Below are positions 8,628 to 16,703 of a DNA stretch of 64,000 nt, in pieces. Made by a program: the position numbers and the translations under genes. The stretch lies in assembly GCA_024372625.1 (NCBI GenBank), contig CP099607.1, forward strand, positions 124,001 through 188,000. Direction: 5' to 3'. The notes beneath the pieces were generated by a model that worked only from the letters and a program-made list of their open reading frames with translations, had not been told where the DNA came from and did no database searches. The DNA comes from Comamonadaceae bacterium OTU4NAUVB1 (GTDB taxonomy: Bacteria; Pseudomonadota; Gammaproteobacteria; Burkholderiales; Burkholderiaceae_C). Each line of letters opens with the position of its first letter. Position 1 is the stretch's first letter.

Positions 8628-9154
8628 GCGAAGCCGTCGAGCGCCGCGAGGCGAACGAGCCGAATGGGCCGAACGAACCGAGTGAGCCGAGTGGGCCGAC
8701 CGAGCCCAGGCAGTGGAAGCTCACGCGCAACTGCGCGATGTCGCCACGCCGGCTGGGCCTGCAGGTCGGGGCGATCGCCTCGGTGATCGGCGCGGTCGGC
8801 GGCGGCTTCTGGTGGCTCGGCTATCCAGGGGTCGCGGTGTTCTGCGGGATCGAGGTGCTGTTCCTCGTCGGCGCCGTGCGGGTCTACGCGCAGCACGCCG
8901 TGGACGGCGAACGCATCCGGCTGGACCGCGACGCCCTGTGGATCGAATCCGTGAACGGCGGCGAGGTGCGCGCCTGCGCGCTGCACCCGGCCTGGGTGCG
9001 GCTGGAACACCGGGAGGGCTCGGCGCCGACGCTGCGCTGCGGCGGGATGCGCGTGCGGGTGGGCCGCCACGTCGGCGACGCGCAGCGCCGCCGGTTCGTG
9101 GCCGAGTGCGCCGAGGCGCTGGCCGCCATCCGCGCGGGCCGCCCCGGTGCCTGA
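8624..9154 (+). CDS. DUF2244 domain membrane protein
   Basis: This is a 176-residue protein. The N-terminal 28 residues are a low-complexity run of Glu/Pro/Asn/Ser/Gly (NEPNGPNEPSEPSG). Then comes WKLTRNCAMSPRRL and two close transmembrane helices (about residues 46-63 and 66-85). The C-terminal cytosolic part (VDGERIRLDRDALWIES, RVRVGRHVGDAQRRRFVAECAEAL) is typical of DUF2244 (PF10003). DUF2244 genes often neighbour cytochrome oxidase genes, and here ctaD follows 57 bp downstream. It overlaps the preceding flavoprotein gene by 4 bp. The function is unknown; a role in oxidase biogenesis is inferred from context only. Confidence 0.85.
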   Translation: MSEAVERREANEPNGPNEPSEPSGPTEPRQWKLTRNCAMSPRRLGLQVGAIASVIGAVGGGFWWLGYPGVAVFCGIEVLFLVGAVRVYAQHAVDGERIRLDRDALWIESVNGGEVRACALHPAWVRLEHREGSAPTLRCGGMRVRVGRHVGDAQRRRFVAECAEALAAIRAGRPGA

Positions 9155-9160
9155 GCGCGC

Positions 9161-9176
9161 CGGCATGCGGCTTGCC
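9161..9176 (+). promoter_or_regulatory. Sigma-54-type -24/-12 promoter element upstream of ctaD
   Basis: The sequence CGGCATGCGGCTTGCC has GG-N10-GC spacing exact. The predicted start is near 9187, 25 nt before the ctaD ATG, so ctaD may have its own promoter in addition to readthrough from the DUF2244 gene. Confidence 0.6.
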
Positions 9177-9211
9177 CGGCTCCGGTCGCCCTCCACTCGG
9201 TCAGGACCGTC

Positions 9212-10831
9212 ATGAGCACCTCCACCCTCGATGCCCACGCCACCCCGCACGAAGAACCGCACGCGGTCCCGGTGGGCTGGCGCCGCTGGCTGCTCGCGAC
9301 CAACCACAAGGACATCGGCACGCTCTACCTGCTGTTCAGCCTGACCATGCTGATGGTCGGCGGCGTGCTGGCCCTGGCGATCCGCGCCGAACTCTTCCGG
9401 CCCGGCCTGCAGATCCTCAACCCCGAGCTCTACAACCAGTTCGTGACCATGCACGGCCTGATCATGGTGTTCGGCGCGATCATGCCGGCCTTCGTGGGCT
9501 TCGCGAACTGGATGGTGCCGCTGGAGATCGGCGCTTCCGACATGGCCTTCGCCAGGATGAACAACTTCAGCTTCTGGCTGCTGCCGCCGGCGGCGATCCT
9601 GCTGGTGGCGCCGTTCTTCACGGCCGCCGGCTCGATCGGCGCGGGCTGGACGCTGTACCCGCCGCTGAGCCTGCAGATGGGCCCGGGCATGGACTTCGGC
9701 ATCTTCGCCATCCACGTGATGGGGGCGAGTTCGATCATGGGCGCGATCAACATCATCGTCACCATCCTCAACATGCGCGCGCCCGGCATGACGCTGATGA
9801 AGATGCCCATGTTCTGCTGGTCGTGGCTGATCACCGCCTACCTGCTCATCGCGGTCATGCCGGTGCTCGCCGGCGCCGTCACGATGCTGCTGACCGACCG
9901 CCACTTCGGCACCACCTTCTTCGCGCCCTCGGGTGGCGGCGACCCGGTGCTGTTCCAGCACATCTTCTGGTTCTTCGGCCACCCGGAGGTCTACATCATG
10001 ATCCTGCCGGCCTTCGGCATCGTGAGCCAGGTGGTGCCGGCGTTCTCGCGCAAGAAGCTCTTCGGCTACGCCTCCATGGTCTACGCGCTCGGCGCCATCG
10101 CGATCCTGTCGTTCATCGTGTGGGCGCACCACATGTTCACCACCGGCATGCCGGTGACGGGCCAGCTGTTCTTCATGTACACGACGATGCTGGTGGCGGT
10201 GCCCACGGCGGTGAAGGTCTTCAACTGGGTGGCCACGATGTGGCAGGGCTCGATCTCCATGGAGACGCCGATGCTGTGGGCGGCCGGCTTCATCTTCGTC
10301 TTCAGCATGGGCGGCTTCACCGGGCTGATCCTGGCGGTGGCGCCGATCGACATCCAGGTCCACGACACCCACTACGTGATCGCCCATTTCCACTACGTGC
10401 TGGTGGCGGGTTCGCTGTTCGCGATGTTCTCGGGGTTCTACTACTGGGTGCCGAAGTGGACCGGGGTGATGTACAGCGAGCGCCGTGGCCAGACGCACTT
10501 CTGGCTGTCGCTGGTGAGCTTCAACGTGGCGTTCTTCCCGCTCCACTTCCTGGGCCTGGCGGGCATGCCCCGGCGTTACGTGGACTATCCGATGCAGTTC
10601 GCGGATTTCAACGCCATCGCGAGCGCCGGGGCGTTCTTCTTCGGCTTCGCGCAGGCCTACTTCGTGCTCTTCGTGGTGGTGCCGGCGCTGCGCAAGCGGG
10701 GCGAGCCCGCGCCCGCCAAGCCCTGGGAGGGCGCCGAGGGACTCGAATGGGAGGTGCCTTCCCCCGCGCCCTTCCACACCTTCGAGACGCCGCCGCGCCT
10801 GGACGTCACGGCGACGCGCGTGATCGGCTGA
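9212..10831 (+). CDS. ctaD: Cytochrome c oxidase subunit I (aa3-type), orphan copy
   Basis: This 539-residue, roughly 12-helix heme-copper oxidase subunit I has all catalytic ligands. The heme a ligands are His81 (VTMHGL) and His394 (AHFHYV), with His392 for heme a3. The CuB ligands are His257, His306 and His307. Tyr261 can form the His-Tyr cross-link (GHPEVYIM). Glu259, and Asp110 with Asn117 (GASDMAFARMNN), indicate an A-type D-channel. It therefore looks enzymatically complete. However, genes for subunits II and III, assembly factors and heme A synthesis are absent on both sides; the flanks are DUF2244 and an NDH-2-like flavoprotein. It is probably a second, accessory subunit I that borrows partners encoded elsewhere. 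Confidence 0.95.
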   Translation: MSTSTLDAHATPHEEPHAVPVGWRRWLLATNHKDIGTLYLLFSLTMLMVGGVLALAIRAELFRPGLQILNPELYNQFVTMHGLIMVFGAIMPAFVGFANWMVPLEIGASDMAFARMNNFSFWLLPPAAILLVAPFFTAAGSIGAGWTLYPPLSLQMGPGMDFGIFAIHVMGASSIMGAINIIVTILNMRAPGMTLMKMPMFCWSWLITAYLLIAVMPVLAGAVTMLLTDRHFGTTFFAPSGGGDPVLFQHIFWFFGHPEVYIMILPAFGIVSQVVPAFSRKKLFGYASMVYALGAIAILSFIVWAHHMFTTGMPVTGQLFFMYTTMLVAVPTAVKVFNWVATMWQGSISMETPMLWAAGFIFVFSMGGFTGLILAVAPIDIQVHDTHYVIAHFHYVLVAGSLFAMFSGFYYWVPKWTGVMYSERRGQTHFWLSLVSFNVAFFPLHFLGLAGMPRRYVDYPMQFADFNAIASAGAFFFGFAQAYFVLFVVVPALRKRGEPAPAKPWEGAEGLEWEVPSPAPFHTFETPPRLDVTATRVIG

Positions 10832-10855
10832 GGCGGCCGGGCCGCGCGCGCGGCC

Positions 10856-12244
10856 TCAATGCAGCTTCAGGTCCGGCTGGCGGGTGCGGCCGAGCCAGTC
10901 GCCCAGCAGCCGGCGCAGGGCGCCGCGCCAGCCGTGGATGGCCAGTTCGTGCTGGCGGTAGAGGGCGGCGTAGACCAGCTTCGCGCTCAGCCCCTGGACG
11001 ATGCGGTCGTGGCTGCGGCGCCCGAAGCGGGTCGTCAGGTTGCCGGCCGCCGCGCGGTCGCCCAGCGAGACGATCGCGCCCGCGCTCTCGAAATGGAAGT
11101 CCGGCGCGTCGGCCCCGCCGGGCCCGGCGCGCAGCGCCTCGGCCAGGTAGCGCGCCTGGGCCGACGCGACCTGCGCCGTGTAGGGCGCCGGGTGGCCGGT
11201 GGCGGGATCGACCCACTCGGCGCAGTCGCCGATGGCGTGGACGTCGGGCAGTCCCACGCACCGCAGCCGGCCGTCCACCCGCACCCGGCCCGAGCGGGTG
11301 ATCGGCAGGACCGGGATGCGTTCGAAGACCCGCGGGCCACGGATCCCCGCCGTCCAGATGCGCAGGTCCGCATCGATGCGCCGGCCGCTGCGCAGGAGGA
11401 CGCCGTGCGCGTCGATGCTCGCGACCCGGTCGCCCAGGACGATCTCCACGTTGCGCCGCTCGAGCGCCCGGGCGGCATGGGCGGAGACCTCGGGCGGGTT
11501 CGAACTCAGCAGGCGATCGGCGCCTTCGACGACCACGAGGCGGATGCGCGTGTCGTCCAGCGCCGGCTCGTGGACGCGCAGGGCGTCGATCGCATGGTGG
11601 ATCTCGGCGCACAGCTCGACCCCGGTCGCGCCGCCGCCGACGACGACCACCGAGAGGCCCGCCTGCTGGCCGCGCGCCACCCGGAAGGCGCCCACCAGCA
11701 GCGCGTCGCGGATCCGCGTCGCCTGTTCGGGGTCGTTGAGGAAGTGGCAGTGGGCGCGCGCGCCGGGCGTGCCGAAATCGTTCTCCTCGCTGCCCAGCGC
11801 CAGCACCAGCCGGCCGTAGGGGATCGTCCGCGCCGGCAGCACGTCCTGGCCCTGGGGGCCGACGACCGGGCCCAGCGTGACGGTGCGGCCCACCGGATCG
11901 ACCTGTTCGAGCGCGCCGATCTCGTAGCGGTAGCCGTGCGCGCTCGCGTGGCCGAGGAACGAACTCGCCGCGGCGGCCCGGCTCTGCATGGCGGTGGCGA
12001 TCTCGTGCAGGCGGGGCTTCCACACGTGGTCCAGGACCCGGTCGACCAGCACCACGGGGGCCGGCGCGCCACCCCCGCGCCGGGCCTGGCGGGTCAGCCG
12101 GGTCACGAGTTCCAGCCCGGCGGCGCCGCCGCCGACGACCACGGTCGGCGCGAGCACGTCGTGGTGGCCGCGCGCCGTCTCCGGGACGGTCTCCACGGAC
12201 GGCGGCGGGACGGCGGCGGTGCGCAGGAGCGAGGTTCTGGACAT
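10856..12244 (-). CDS. NDH-2-like NAD(P)/FAD-dependent oxidoreductase
   Basis: This is a 462-residue two-dinucleotide-fold flavoprotein. The FAD-binding PTVVVGGGAAGLELVTRL is near residues 35-52, and the NADH-binding SVVVVGGGATGVELCAEI is near 170-185. VHAIGDCAEW near the C-terminal third is the FAD signature of type-II NADH dehydrogenases. The basic C-terminus (WRGALRRLLGDWLGRTRQPDLKLH) could bind the membrane surface, as in NDH-2, feeding electrons to quinone without proton pumping. It converges on ctaD with 25 bp between stops. The start is taken as the ATG at 12244 (MSRTSLL); an ATG at 12319 would extend it through a -24/-12 element and a divergent ribosome binding site, so it is less likely. 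Confidence 0.88.
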   Translation of the reverse strand: MSRTSLLRTAAVPPPSVETVPETARGHHDVLAPTVVVGGGAAGLELVTRLTRQARRGGGAPAPVVLVDRVLDHVWKPRLHEIATAMQSRAAAASSFLGHASAHGYRYEIGALEQVDPVGRTVTLGPVVGPQGQDVLPARTIPYGRLVLALGSEENDFGTPGARAHCHFLNDPEQATRIRDALLVGAFRVARGQQAGLSVVVVGGGATGVELCAEIHHAIDALRVHEPALDDTRIRLVVVEGADRLLSSNPPEVSAHAARALERRNVEIVLGDRVASIDAHGVLLRSGRRIDADLRIWTAGIRGPRVFERIPVLPITRSGRVRVDGRLRCVGLPDVHAIGDCAEWVDPATGHPAPYTAQVASAQARYLAEALRAGPGGADAPDFHFESAGAIVSLGDRAAAGNLTTRFGRRSHDRIVQGLSAKLVYAALYRQHELAIHGWRGALRRLLGDWLGRTRQPDLKLH

Positions 12245-12256
12245 GGCGTGGTGCGG

Positions 12257-12272
12257 GGCAAGCGGCGTGCCC
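12257..12272 (-). promoter_or_regulatory. Sigma-54-type -24/-12 promoter element upstream of the NDH-2-like gene
   Basis: The minus strand reads GGGCACGCCGCTTGCC, a full match to GGCACG-N4-TTGC. The predicted start is near 12246, 2 nt before the ATG. This is the same unusual geometry as at 7631-7646. Confidence 0.55.
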
Positions 12273-12278
12273 CCCGGC

Positions 12279-12294
12279 CGGCATCCGGCTTGCC
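12279..12294 (+). promoter_or_regulatory. Sigma-54-type -24/-12 promoter element
   Basis: The sequence CGGCATCCGGCTTGCC is oriented rightward. The predicted start is near 12305, directly before an AGGAGG ribosome binding site (12306-12311) and the ATG at 12318. Back-to-back elements for divergent genes lie within 40 bp. Confidence 0.6.
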
Positions 12295-12317
12295 GCGCGT
12301 CGCCCAGGAGGTTTCCC

Positions 12318-12608
12318 ATGCACCCATTCTTCCGACGGCTCCTGCGGCGCGACGTCGACGGCCGGGGGATGACGGCGACGCAGGCCCGGCTGCTCGCGAA
12401 CGTCCGGCTGACCGCGCTGGGCGTGGTCTACACGGGCGAGGACGTCGCGTCCCCGCCGGACCGCGAGCGCCGCCTCCGCCGGGACGCGACGACCGGTCGC
12501 GGCACGCCGGTTGCCCCGGACGACGCGCCATCCACTACCAGCGATCCGTCATGCGCGATCACCTCGTCTTCGTCCGGGCCGGCCGGCACTCCTTGCACCG
12601 CGAAATGA
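12318..12608 (+). CDS. Small basic hypothetical protein overlapping the next gene
   Basis: This is a 96-residue protein with a perfect AGGAGG 6 nt before its ATG. The first 50 residues are Arg-rich and helical (MHPFFRRLLRRDVDGRGMTATQARLLANVRLTALGVVYTGEDV). The remainder is low-complexity Pro/Ser/Thr and overlaps the first 58 bp of the DUF707 gene in another frame. No family is recognised. The strong ribosome binding site and the -24/-12 element immediately upstream are the main support. The C-terminal overlap may be incidental, and the protein may be dominated by its N-terminal half. Confidence 0.55.
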   Translation: MHPFFRRLLRRDVDGRGMTATQARLLANVRLTALGVVYTGEDVASPPDRERRLRRDATTGRGTPVAPDDAPSTTSDPSCAITSSSSGPAGTPCTAK

Positions 12609-13414
12609 TCGACGCCGACCCGGCGCGCAACTGGGACTGCTGCGTCAACGCCTGGGCGGGTCCGTCGCCGGCCGACCTGGCGGACCCCGGCGTCGAGATC
12701 TTCGAGGGCGGCGGCATCAACAAGTTCGAGGCCTTCATGGCCTATTCGGCGAGCCATCCCGAGGCGCGCGGGTACCGCCGGGTGCTGCTGCTCGACGACG
12801 ACCTGCGCTTCCGGCCGGGCGACGTCTCCCGCTTCTTCGACCACTGCGAGCGCGACGCGCTGTTCCTGAGCCAGCCGGCCATCGCCTGGGGCAGCCATGC
12901 GAACCACCGGATCAATCTGTGGAATCCCATGTGCGTCGTGCGGCGGGTCAACTTCGTGGAGGTGATGGCCCCGTGCTTCTCGCGCGCGGCCCTGGACGAG
13001 CTGATGACCGAGACGTTCGGGCTGACGACCTGCACCTGGGGCATCGACTACGCCTGGTCGTCGCTGCTGCGCGACCGTGGCCGCCTCGCCGTCGTGGACG
13101 CCGTGGCGATGGCCCACACCAAGCCGATGGAAAGGAGCGGCGGCCCGTTCTACGAGATGCTTCGGCGCAGCGGGATCGACCCCGAGCAGGAGCTCGCCGC
13201 CGTCCACGCGCGCTACGCGCCCTGGGGCGAGATGGCGACGCTCGACGACGGCCATCGCCACCGGTGGCCGCTGCCCGCGCGGCTCAACCGGCGGGCGGTG
13301 GCGGCGTGGGAGGCGCGCAAGCCGGCGGCCCACCTGCGGCGCGGCGGCACGATCGTGCCGGCCCGCCCGGTGGGCGTGTTCGCGCCGCCGACGCGCGTGT
13401 TCGCCCCGGTGTGA
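12551..13414 (+). CDS. DUF707-type glycosyltransferase-like protein (paralogue 1)
   Basis: This 287-residue soluble protein has the DUF707 (PF05212) pattern. It opens with a strand LVFVRAGRHSLH, then RNWDCCVNAW, then an acidic LLLDDDLRF motif near residues 78-86 that resembles a GT-A DxD metal site. FVEVMAPCFS follows, then WGIDYAWSSLL and a late MAHTKPM His. Two paralogues lie in the window, at 15752-16612 (minus) and 28641-29609, sharing the same landmarks in order. No signal peptide or membrane helix is seen. Donor and acceptor are unknown; modification of a cell-surface glycan is a reasonable guess. It overlaps the preceding small gene and ends 5 bp before the convergent HAD gene. Confidence 0.75.
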   Translation: MRDHLVFVRAGRHSLHREMIDADPARNWDCCVNAWAGPSPADLADPGVEIFEGGGINKFEAFMAYSASHPEARGYRRVLLLDDDLRFRPGDVSRFFDHCERDALFLSQPAIAWGSHANHRINLWNPMCVVRRVNFVEVMAPCFSRAALDELMTETFGLTTCTWGIDYAWSSLLRDRGRLAVVDAVAMAHTKPMERSGGPFYEMLRRSGIDPEQELAAVHARYAPWGEMATLDDGHRHRWPLPARLNRRAVAAWEARKPAAHLRRGGTIVPARPVGVFAPPTRVFAPV

Positions 13415-13419
13415 CCGCG

Positions 13420-14100
13420 CTAGACGGGCGCCGGCCCGGCGGGGCGCAGCAGCGCGACGATGCCGTGCAGGTCGGTGGCGATCGAATGGCACAGCGACCG
13501 CATCTCGTCCGTCGGCGCCAGCAGGTCCGGCACCATCACCACCGGCATGCCCGCGGCATGGGCCGCGCGCACGCCGTTGTGGGAATCCTCCAGCGCCAGG
13601 CAGCGCGCGGGCGGGACGCCGAGCCGCCGGGCCGCCAGCAGGAACAGGTCCGGAAAGGGTTTGCCGCGCGCGACGTCGTCGCGCGTGACGATCGCGTCGA
13701 AGCGCCCGGCGATGCCGGCCTTCTCCAGGTGGTGCAGCGCCTTGGCCCGCGACGAGGAGGTCGCCACGGCCCGGGGCAGGCCGGCCTGCTCCAGGTGCGC
13801 GAGCAGTGCCAGCGCTCCCGCCTTCAGCCGCAGCGCGCCGGCCGCGACGCGGGCCTCCAGCTGCCGCGCCACGTCGGCGAAGAACGCGTCGGCCGCGACC
13901 GAGGCGCCGTGGCGTTCCAGCAGCAGCGCGCGGCACGCGTCGACGGGCACCCCGATCAGCGAGGCGCAGAACGCCTCGTCCAGCGCGAGGCCCAGCCCGT
14001 CGCCGGCCCGGTGGAGGGCCTCGCGGGCCAGGGATTCCGTGTCCAGCAGCAGGCCGTCCATGTCGAAGACGACGGCATCGATGTCGGGGAGGCGCGTCAT
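13420..14100 (-). CDS. HAD-superfamily phosphatase (beta-phosphoglucomutase-like)
   Basis: This 226-residue HAD hydrolase has motif I VVFDMDGLLLDTES (nucleophile Asp14 and general acid Asp16), motif II VATSSSRAK, motif III Lys in RGKPFPDLF, and motif IV LALEDSHNGVRAA. The four-helix cap follows motif I, as in the beta-PGM/sugar-phosphatase subfamily. The start overlaps the stop of the mannitol-dehydrogenase gene by ATGA, so the pair is translationally coupled. A sugar- or polyol-phosphate substrate such as mannitol-1-phosphate or fructose phosphate is a plausible inference from the neighbour. Confidence 0.9.
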   Translation of the reverse strand: MTRLPDIDAVVFDMDGLLLDTESLAREALHRAGDGLGLALDEAFCASLIGVPVDACRALLLERHGASVAADAFFADVARQLEARVAAGALRLKAGALALLAHLEQAGLPRAVATSSSRAKALHHLEKAGIAGRFDAIVTRDDVARGKPFPDLFLLAARRLGVPPARCLALEDSHNGVRAAHAAGMPVVMVPDLLAPTDEMRSLCHSIATDLHGIVALLRPAGPAPV

Positions 14101-15659
14101 GACCCGGCCGGCCCCGCGAGGGACGGGCCCCGGTCCCAGAGTTCGCCGCCGACGCAGGCGGCCACCGCCCCGCGCACCGCGCGCTGCCGCAGCAGCCACA
14201 CGGCGTAGACCAGCGCGGCGCGCAACGCGGCGTCGCGCGGCAGGTCGGTGCCGAAGACCTCGACGCGCGCGAGCAGGCGATCGACCAGACGCTGCGGGTC
14301 GTGCGCGACCGCGCGCACGTCCTGGCGCCAGCGCGCCGCGACCGGGTCCTCCAGCGCGAGCGCACGACCGTCCGCGCCGGCCCGCGACGCCGCGTCCGCC
14401 TCCGCCTCCGCGTCGGCGCAGCAGCACATCCAGGCGGCGACGGCCAGGGCGGTGCACGGGGCGGGGCGGCCCGCCCGGCGGTTCTCGCGCAGCGAGGCGA
14501 TCAGCCGCGCGGGCAGCTTGGCCGTGCCCTCGCGCGTCACGCGCGCGAGCCGGTGGGCGATGGAATGGTTCTTCCAGCGCGCGAGGAGCTGGCGCGCGTA
14601 GGCGTCGATGTCGTGGTCGCTCGGGGGCAGGGTGGGCTTCTGTTCGTCGAGCATGAAGCGCAGGGCGAACGCGCTCAGGCCCGGCAATTCCATGGTCTCG
14701 GCGACGGTGGCGCACCCGCCCAGCAGCCCCAGGTAGCCGATGGCCAGGTGGCCGCCGTTGAGCAGGCGCAGCTTGGAGGCTTCCCACGGTGCAACGTCCT
14801 CCACGTACTCCGCGCCGGCGGCGTCCCAGCGGGGGCGCGGACCGTCGAAGCGCTCGATGACCCACTGGTGGAACGGCTCGGCCGCCACCGGCGCGGCGTC
14901 GAGGAGGCCCAGCGCCGCGCGCGCCCGCACCCGGTCGTCGGGCGAAGCCGACGGCACGATGCGGTCGACCATGGTGCAGGGGAACTGCACGTGCCGGGCG
15001 ATCCAGGTCGCCAGCCGGTCGTCGCGCAGCGCGGCGTGGTCGATGCACAGCCCGCGCAGCATGCGGCCGTTGGCCGGGACGTTGTCGCAGGAGAGGACGA
15101 CCGGCGGCGACAGGCCCGCGAGGCGGCGCCGCCGCAGGCCCTCCACCAGCACCCCGATCGCGCTGCGGGGATGCGGCCCCGCCAGGTCCTGGCGCACGGC
15201 CGCATCGTCGGTGTCCAGCCGGCCGGTGACCGGCGCCATGCAGTAGCCCGCCAGCGTCACGGTGAGCGTGACGACGCGGATCGCCGGGTCGGCCAGCGCG
15301 CGGGCCGGCGCGTCGGGCTGCGCCGGCGCGTGGACGACCCGCCGCAGCGTGCCCACCACCGTCGCGCGATCGGTCCGCGCGCCGCGTTCGAGCACGCTGA
15401 AGAGCCCGTCCTGGCGGCGCAGCGCGCGCACGGTGTCGGGCGTCCTCAGGCTGACGGCCGCGATGCCCCAGGCCGGCAGGCACGCGCCCCGCAGCATCCG
15501 GGAGACGCCGTGCTCGGCCTCGATGGCCTTCTGCGTGAGGAACGCCTGGTGCGCGCGGTGGAACGCGCCGCAACCCAGGTGCAGGATGCCGCAGCGCAGC
15601 GCCGCGGGGTCGAACGACGGCCTCGCCACGCGGGCGGGCAGGCCGTCCAGGGCGGCCAT
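14097..15659 (-). CDS. Mannitol dehydrogenase family oxidoreductase (polyol / hexuronate type)
   Basis: This 520-residue protein of the long-chain mannitol dehydrogenase family converts a polyol to a ketose or reduces fructuronate or tagaturonate with NAD(H). Visible features are ILHLGCGAFHRAHQAFLT at the N-terminal nucleotide-binding fold, VVLSCDNVPANG, TMVDRIVPSAS, and the catalytic-domain segment ASKLRLLNGGHLAIGYLG. The Lys/Asn/His set in KLRLLNGGH matches the catalytic residues described for mannitol dehydrogenase. It is slightly longer than the usual 480-490 residues because of an Ala-rich C-terminal region. It is coupled to the HAD phosphatase downstream. The ATG at 15659 begins just ahead of the conserved domain. 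Confidence 0.88.
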   Translation of the reverse strand: MAALDGLPARVARPSFDPAALRCGILHLGCGAFHRAHQAFLTQKAIEAEHGVSRMLRGACLPAWGIAAVSLRTPDTVRALRRQDGLFSVLERGARTDRATVVGTLRRVVHAPAQPDAPARALADPAIRVVTLTVTLAGYCMAPVTGRLDTDDAAVRQDLAGPHPRSAIGVLVEGLRRRRLAGLSPPVVLSCDNVPANGRMLRGLCIDHAALRDDRLATWIARHVQFPCTMVDRIVPSASPDDRVRARAALGLLDAAPVAAEPFHQWVIERFDGPRPRWDAAGAEYVEDVAPWEASKLRLLNGGHLAIGYLGLLGGCATVAETMELPGLSAFALRFMLDEQKPTLPPSDHDIDAYARQLLARWKNHSIAHRLARVTREGTAKLPARLIASLRENRRAGRPAPCTALAVAAWMCCCADAEAEADAASRAGADGRALALEDPVAARWRQDVRAVAHDPQRLVDRLLARVEVFGTDLPRDAALRAALVYAVWLLRQRAVRGAVAACVGGELWDRGPSLAGPAGS

Positions 15660-15751
15660 CGACAGGCGGGTGGCGGAGCGCCAAGGCGCATCGGGCGCGT
15701 CGGGCCCGTCGGCGCACGTGGCGGCGCCCGGCCCGGCCGGGGCGGTGGCGC

Positions 15752-16612
15752 CTACCGGGCGCACGACGGGCTTCCCGCGATCGGGTAGTCGCTCCAGCCG
15801 CCGCGCGGGCGCTGCGCGTCCAGCAGCCAGGGCAGCACCGCCGGGTTGGTCGGGAACAGGTAGCGCCACCCGTCGGCAAGTCTTGCCGCAAGCGCGTCGG
15901 ACGCCAGGGGAACGGGTTGCCGGTCGGGCCCGATCAGCTCGAAGGTGGTGTGGACCTGGCCGCAGCCGTGGGTGGCCATGATGTGGTCGGACTCGGCGCG
16001 CACCCGGCGGCCGAGTTCGGCGTCCCGGAACTGGCCGACCGGGCGCGTGTGCAGCACCGGCGCGGCGTCGATGATGCCGATGTCGCGGTAGGCCAGCAGG
16101 TGGGGCCACAGCGAGTCCAGGCCCCAGCCCCAGCCGGTCGGGGTCAGATCGAGCGTGGGCAGCAGGGCCGCCAGCGCGCGCGTGCTGAAGCACGGCACCA
16201 TGATCTCCACAAAGCCGGTGCGCCGGGCGAAACAGGCCTGGTTGCGCATGGTGTCGAAGTGGGCGTAGTACGAGGCTTCCTGCAGGGCGGGCGCGAACAG
16301 CGCGAACGACATCGCCCGGCCCAGGTCGAACAGGCGGTTGATGGTGTCCTGGCTGGCGAAGATGTCGTCGTCGGGCAGCCAGATCTGGTCGTAGTCGCGC
16401 CAGCCCTGCCAGTCGCTCAGCAGTTCGCGCAGGCCGGTCCATTTGGGGCCGGGACGCACCTCGCCCACCGTGATGTCCGCCGTGTCCTGCGGCGGCAGGG
16501 GCTGGTAGGGACACAGCATGAGGTCCCAGTTGCGGGGCTGGGCGGGCGTGAGCCAGGCCGGATGGAGCGAGCCGCGCCCGGCGCGGGCGATGACGAGGTT
16601 GGAACGTGGCAC
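15752..16612 (-). CDS. DUF707-type glycosyltransferase-like protein (paralogue 2)
   Basis: This is a 286-residue paralogue of the genes at 12551 and 28641. Shared landmarks are NLVIARAGRGSLH at the start, RNWDLMLCPY, IWLPDDDIF (acidic triad), FVEIMVPCFS, WGWGLDSLWPHLL and VLHTRPV. The GTG at 16612 aligns best with the N-termini of the paralogues. A TTG at 16669 is open but falls inside a -24/-12 element whose predicted start (near 16654) lies downstream of it. The C-terminus carries an extra region ending in a predicted helix (YLFPTNPAVLPWLLDAQ). The gene stands between the mannitol-dehydrogenase pair and the DUF2384-like gene, all leftward. Confidence 0.75.
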   Translation of the reverse strand: MPRSNLVIARAGRGSLHPAWLTPAQPRNWDLMLCPYQPLPPQDTADITVGEVRPGPKWTGLRELLSDWQGWRDYDQIWLPDDDIFASQDTINRLFDLGRAMSFALFAPALQEASYYAHFDTMRNQACFARRTGFVEIMVPCFSTRALAALLPTLDLTPTGWGWGLDSLWPHLLAYRDIGIIDAAPVLHTRPVGQFRDAELGRRVRAESDHIMATHGCGQVHTTFELIGPDRQPVPLASDALAARLADGWRYLFPTNPAVLPWLLDAQRPRGGWSDYPIAGSPSCAR

Positions 16613-16664
16613 GGTGGGGTCGTCGGCCGGGTGGGCCGGGTGGAGTTGGAATCCTCCCTGCCGT

Positions 16665-16680
16665 GGCAAATCGGATGCCG
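16665..16680 (-). promoter_or_regulatory. Sigma-54-type -24/-12 promoter element upstream of DUF707 paralogue 2
   Basis: The minus strand reads CGGCATCCGATTTGCC, with GG-N10-GC spacing exact. The predicted start is near 16654, 42 nt before the GTG at 16612. Confidence 0.6.
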
Positions 16681-16703
16681 GGTCCGCGCGCGGCGCGCAG
16701 GCC

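Noticed and set aside
12245..12319. Extended start (ATG 12319) for the NDH-2-like gene
   Set aside because: It would run through two -24/-12 elements and the ribosome binding site of the divergent gene, and it adds no conserved sequence.
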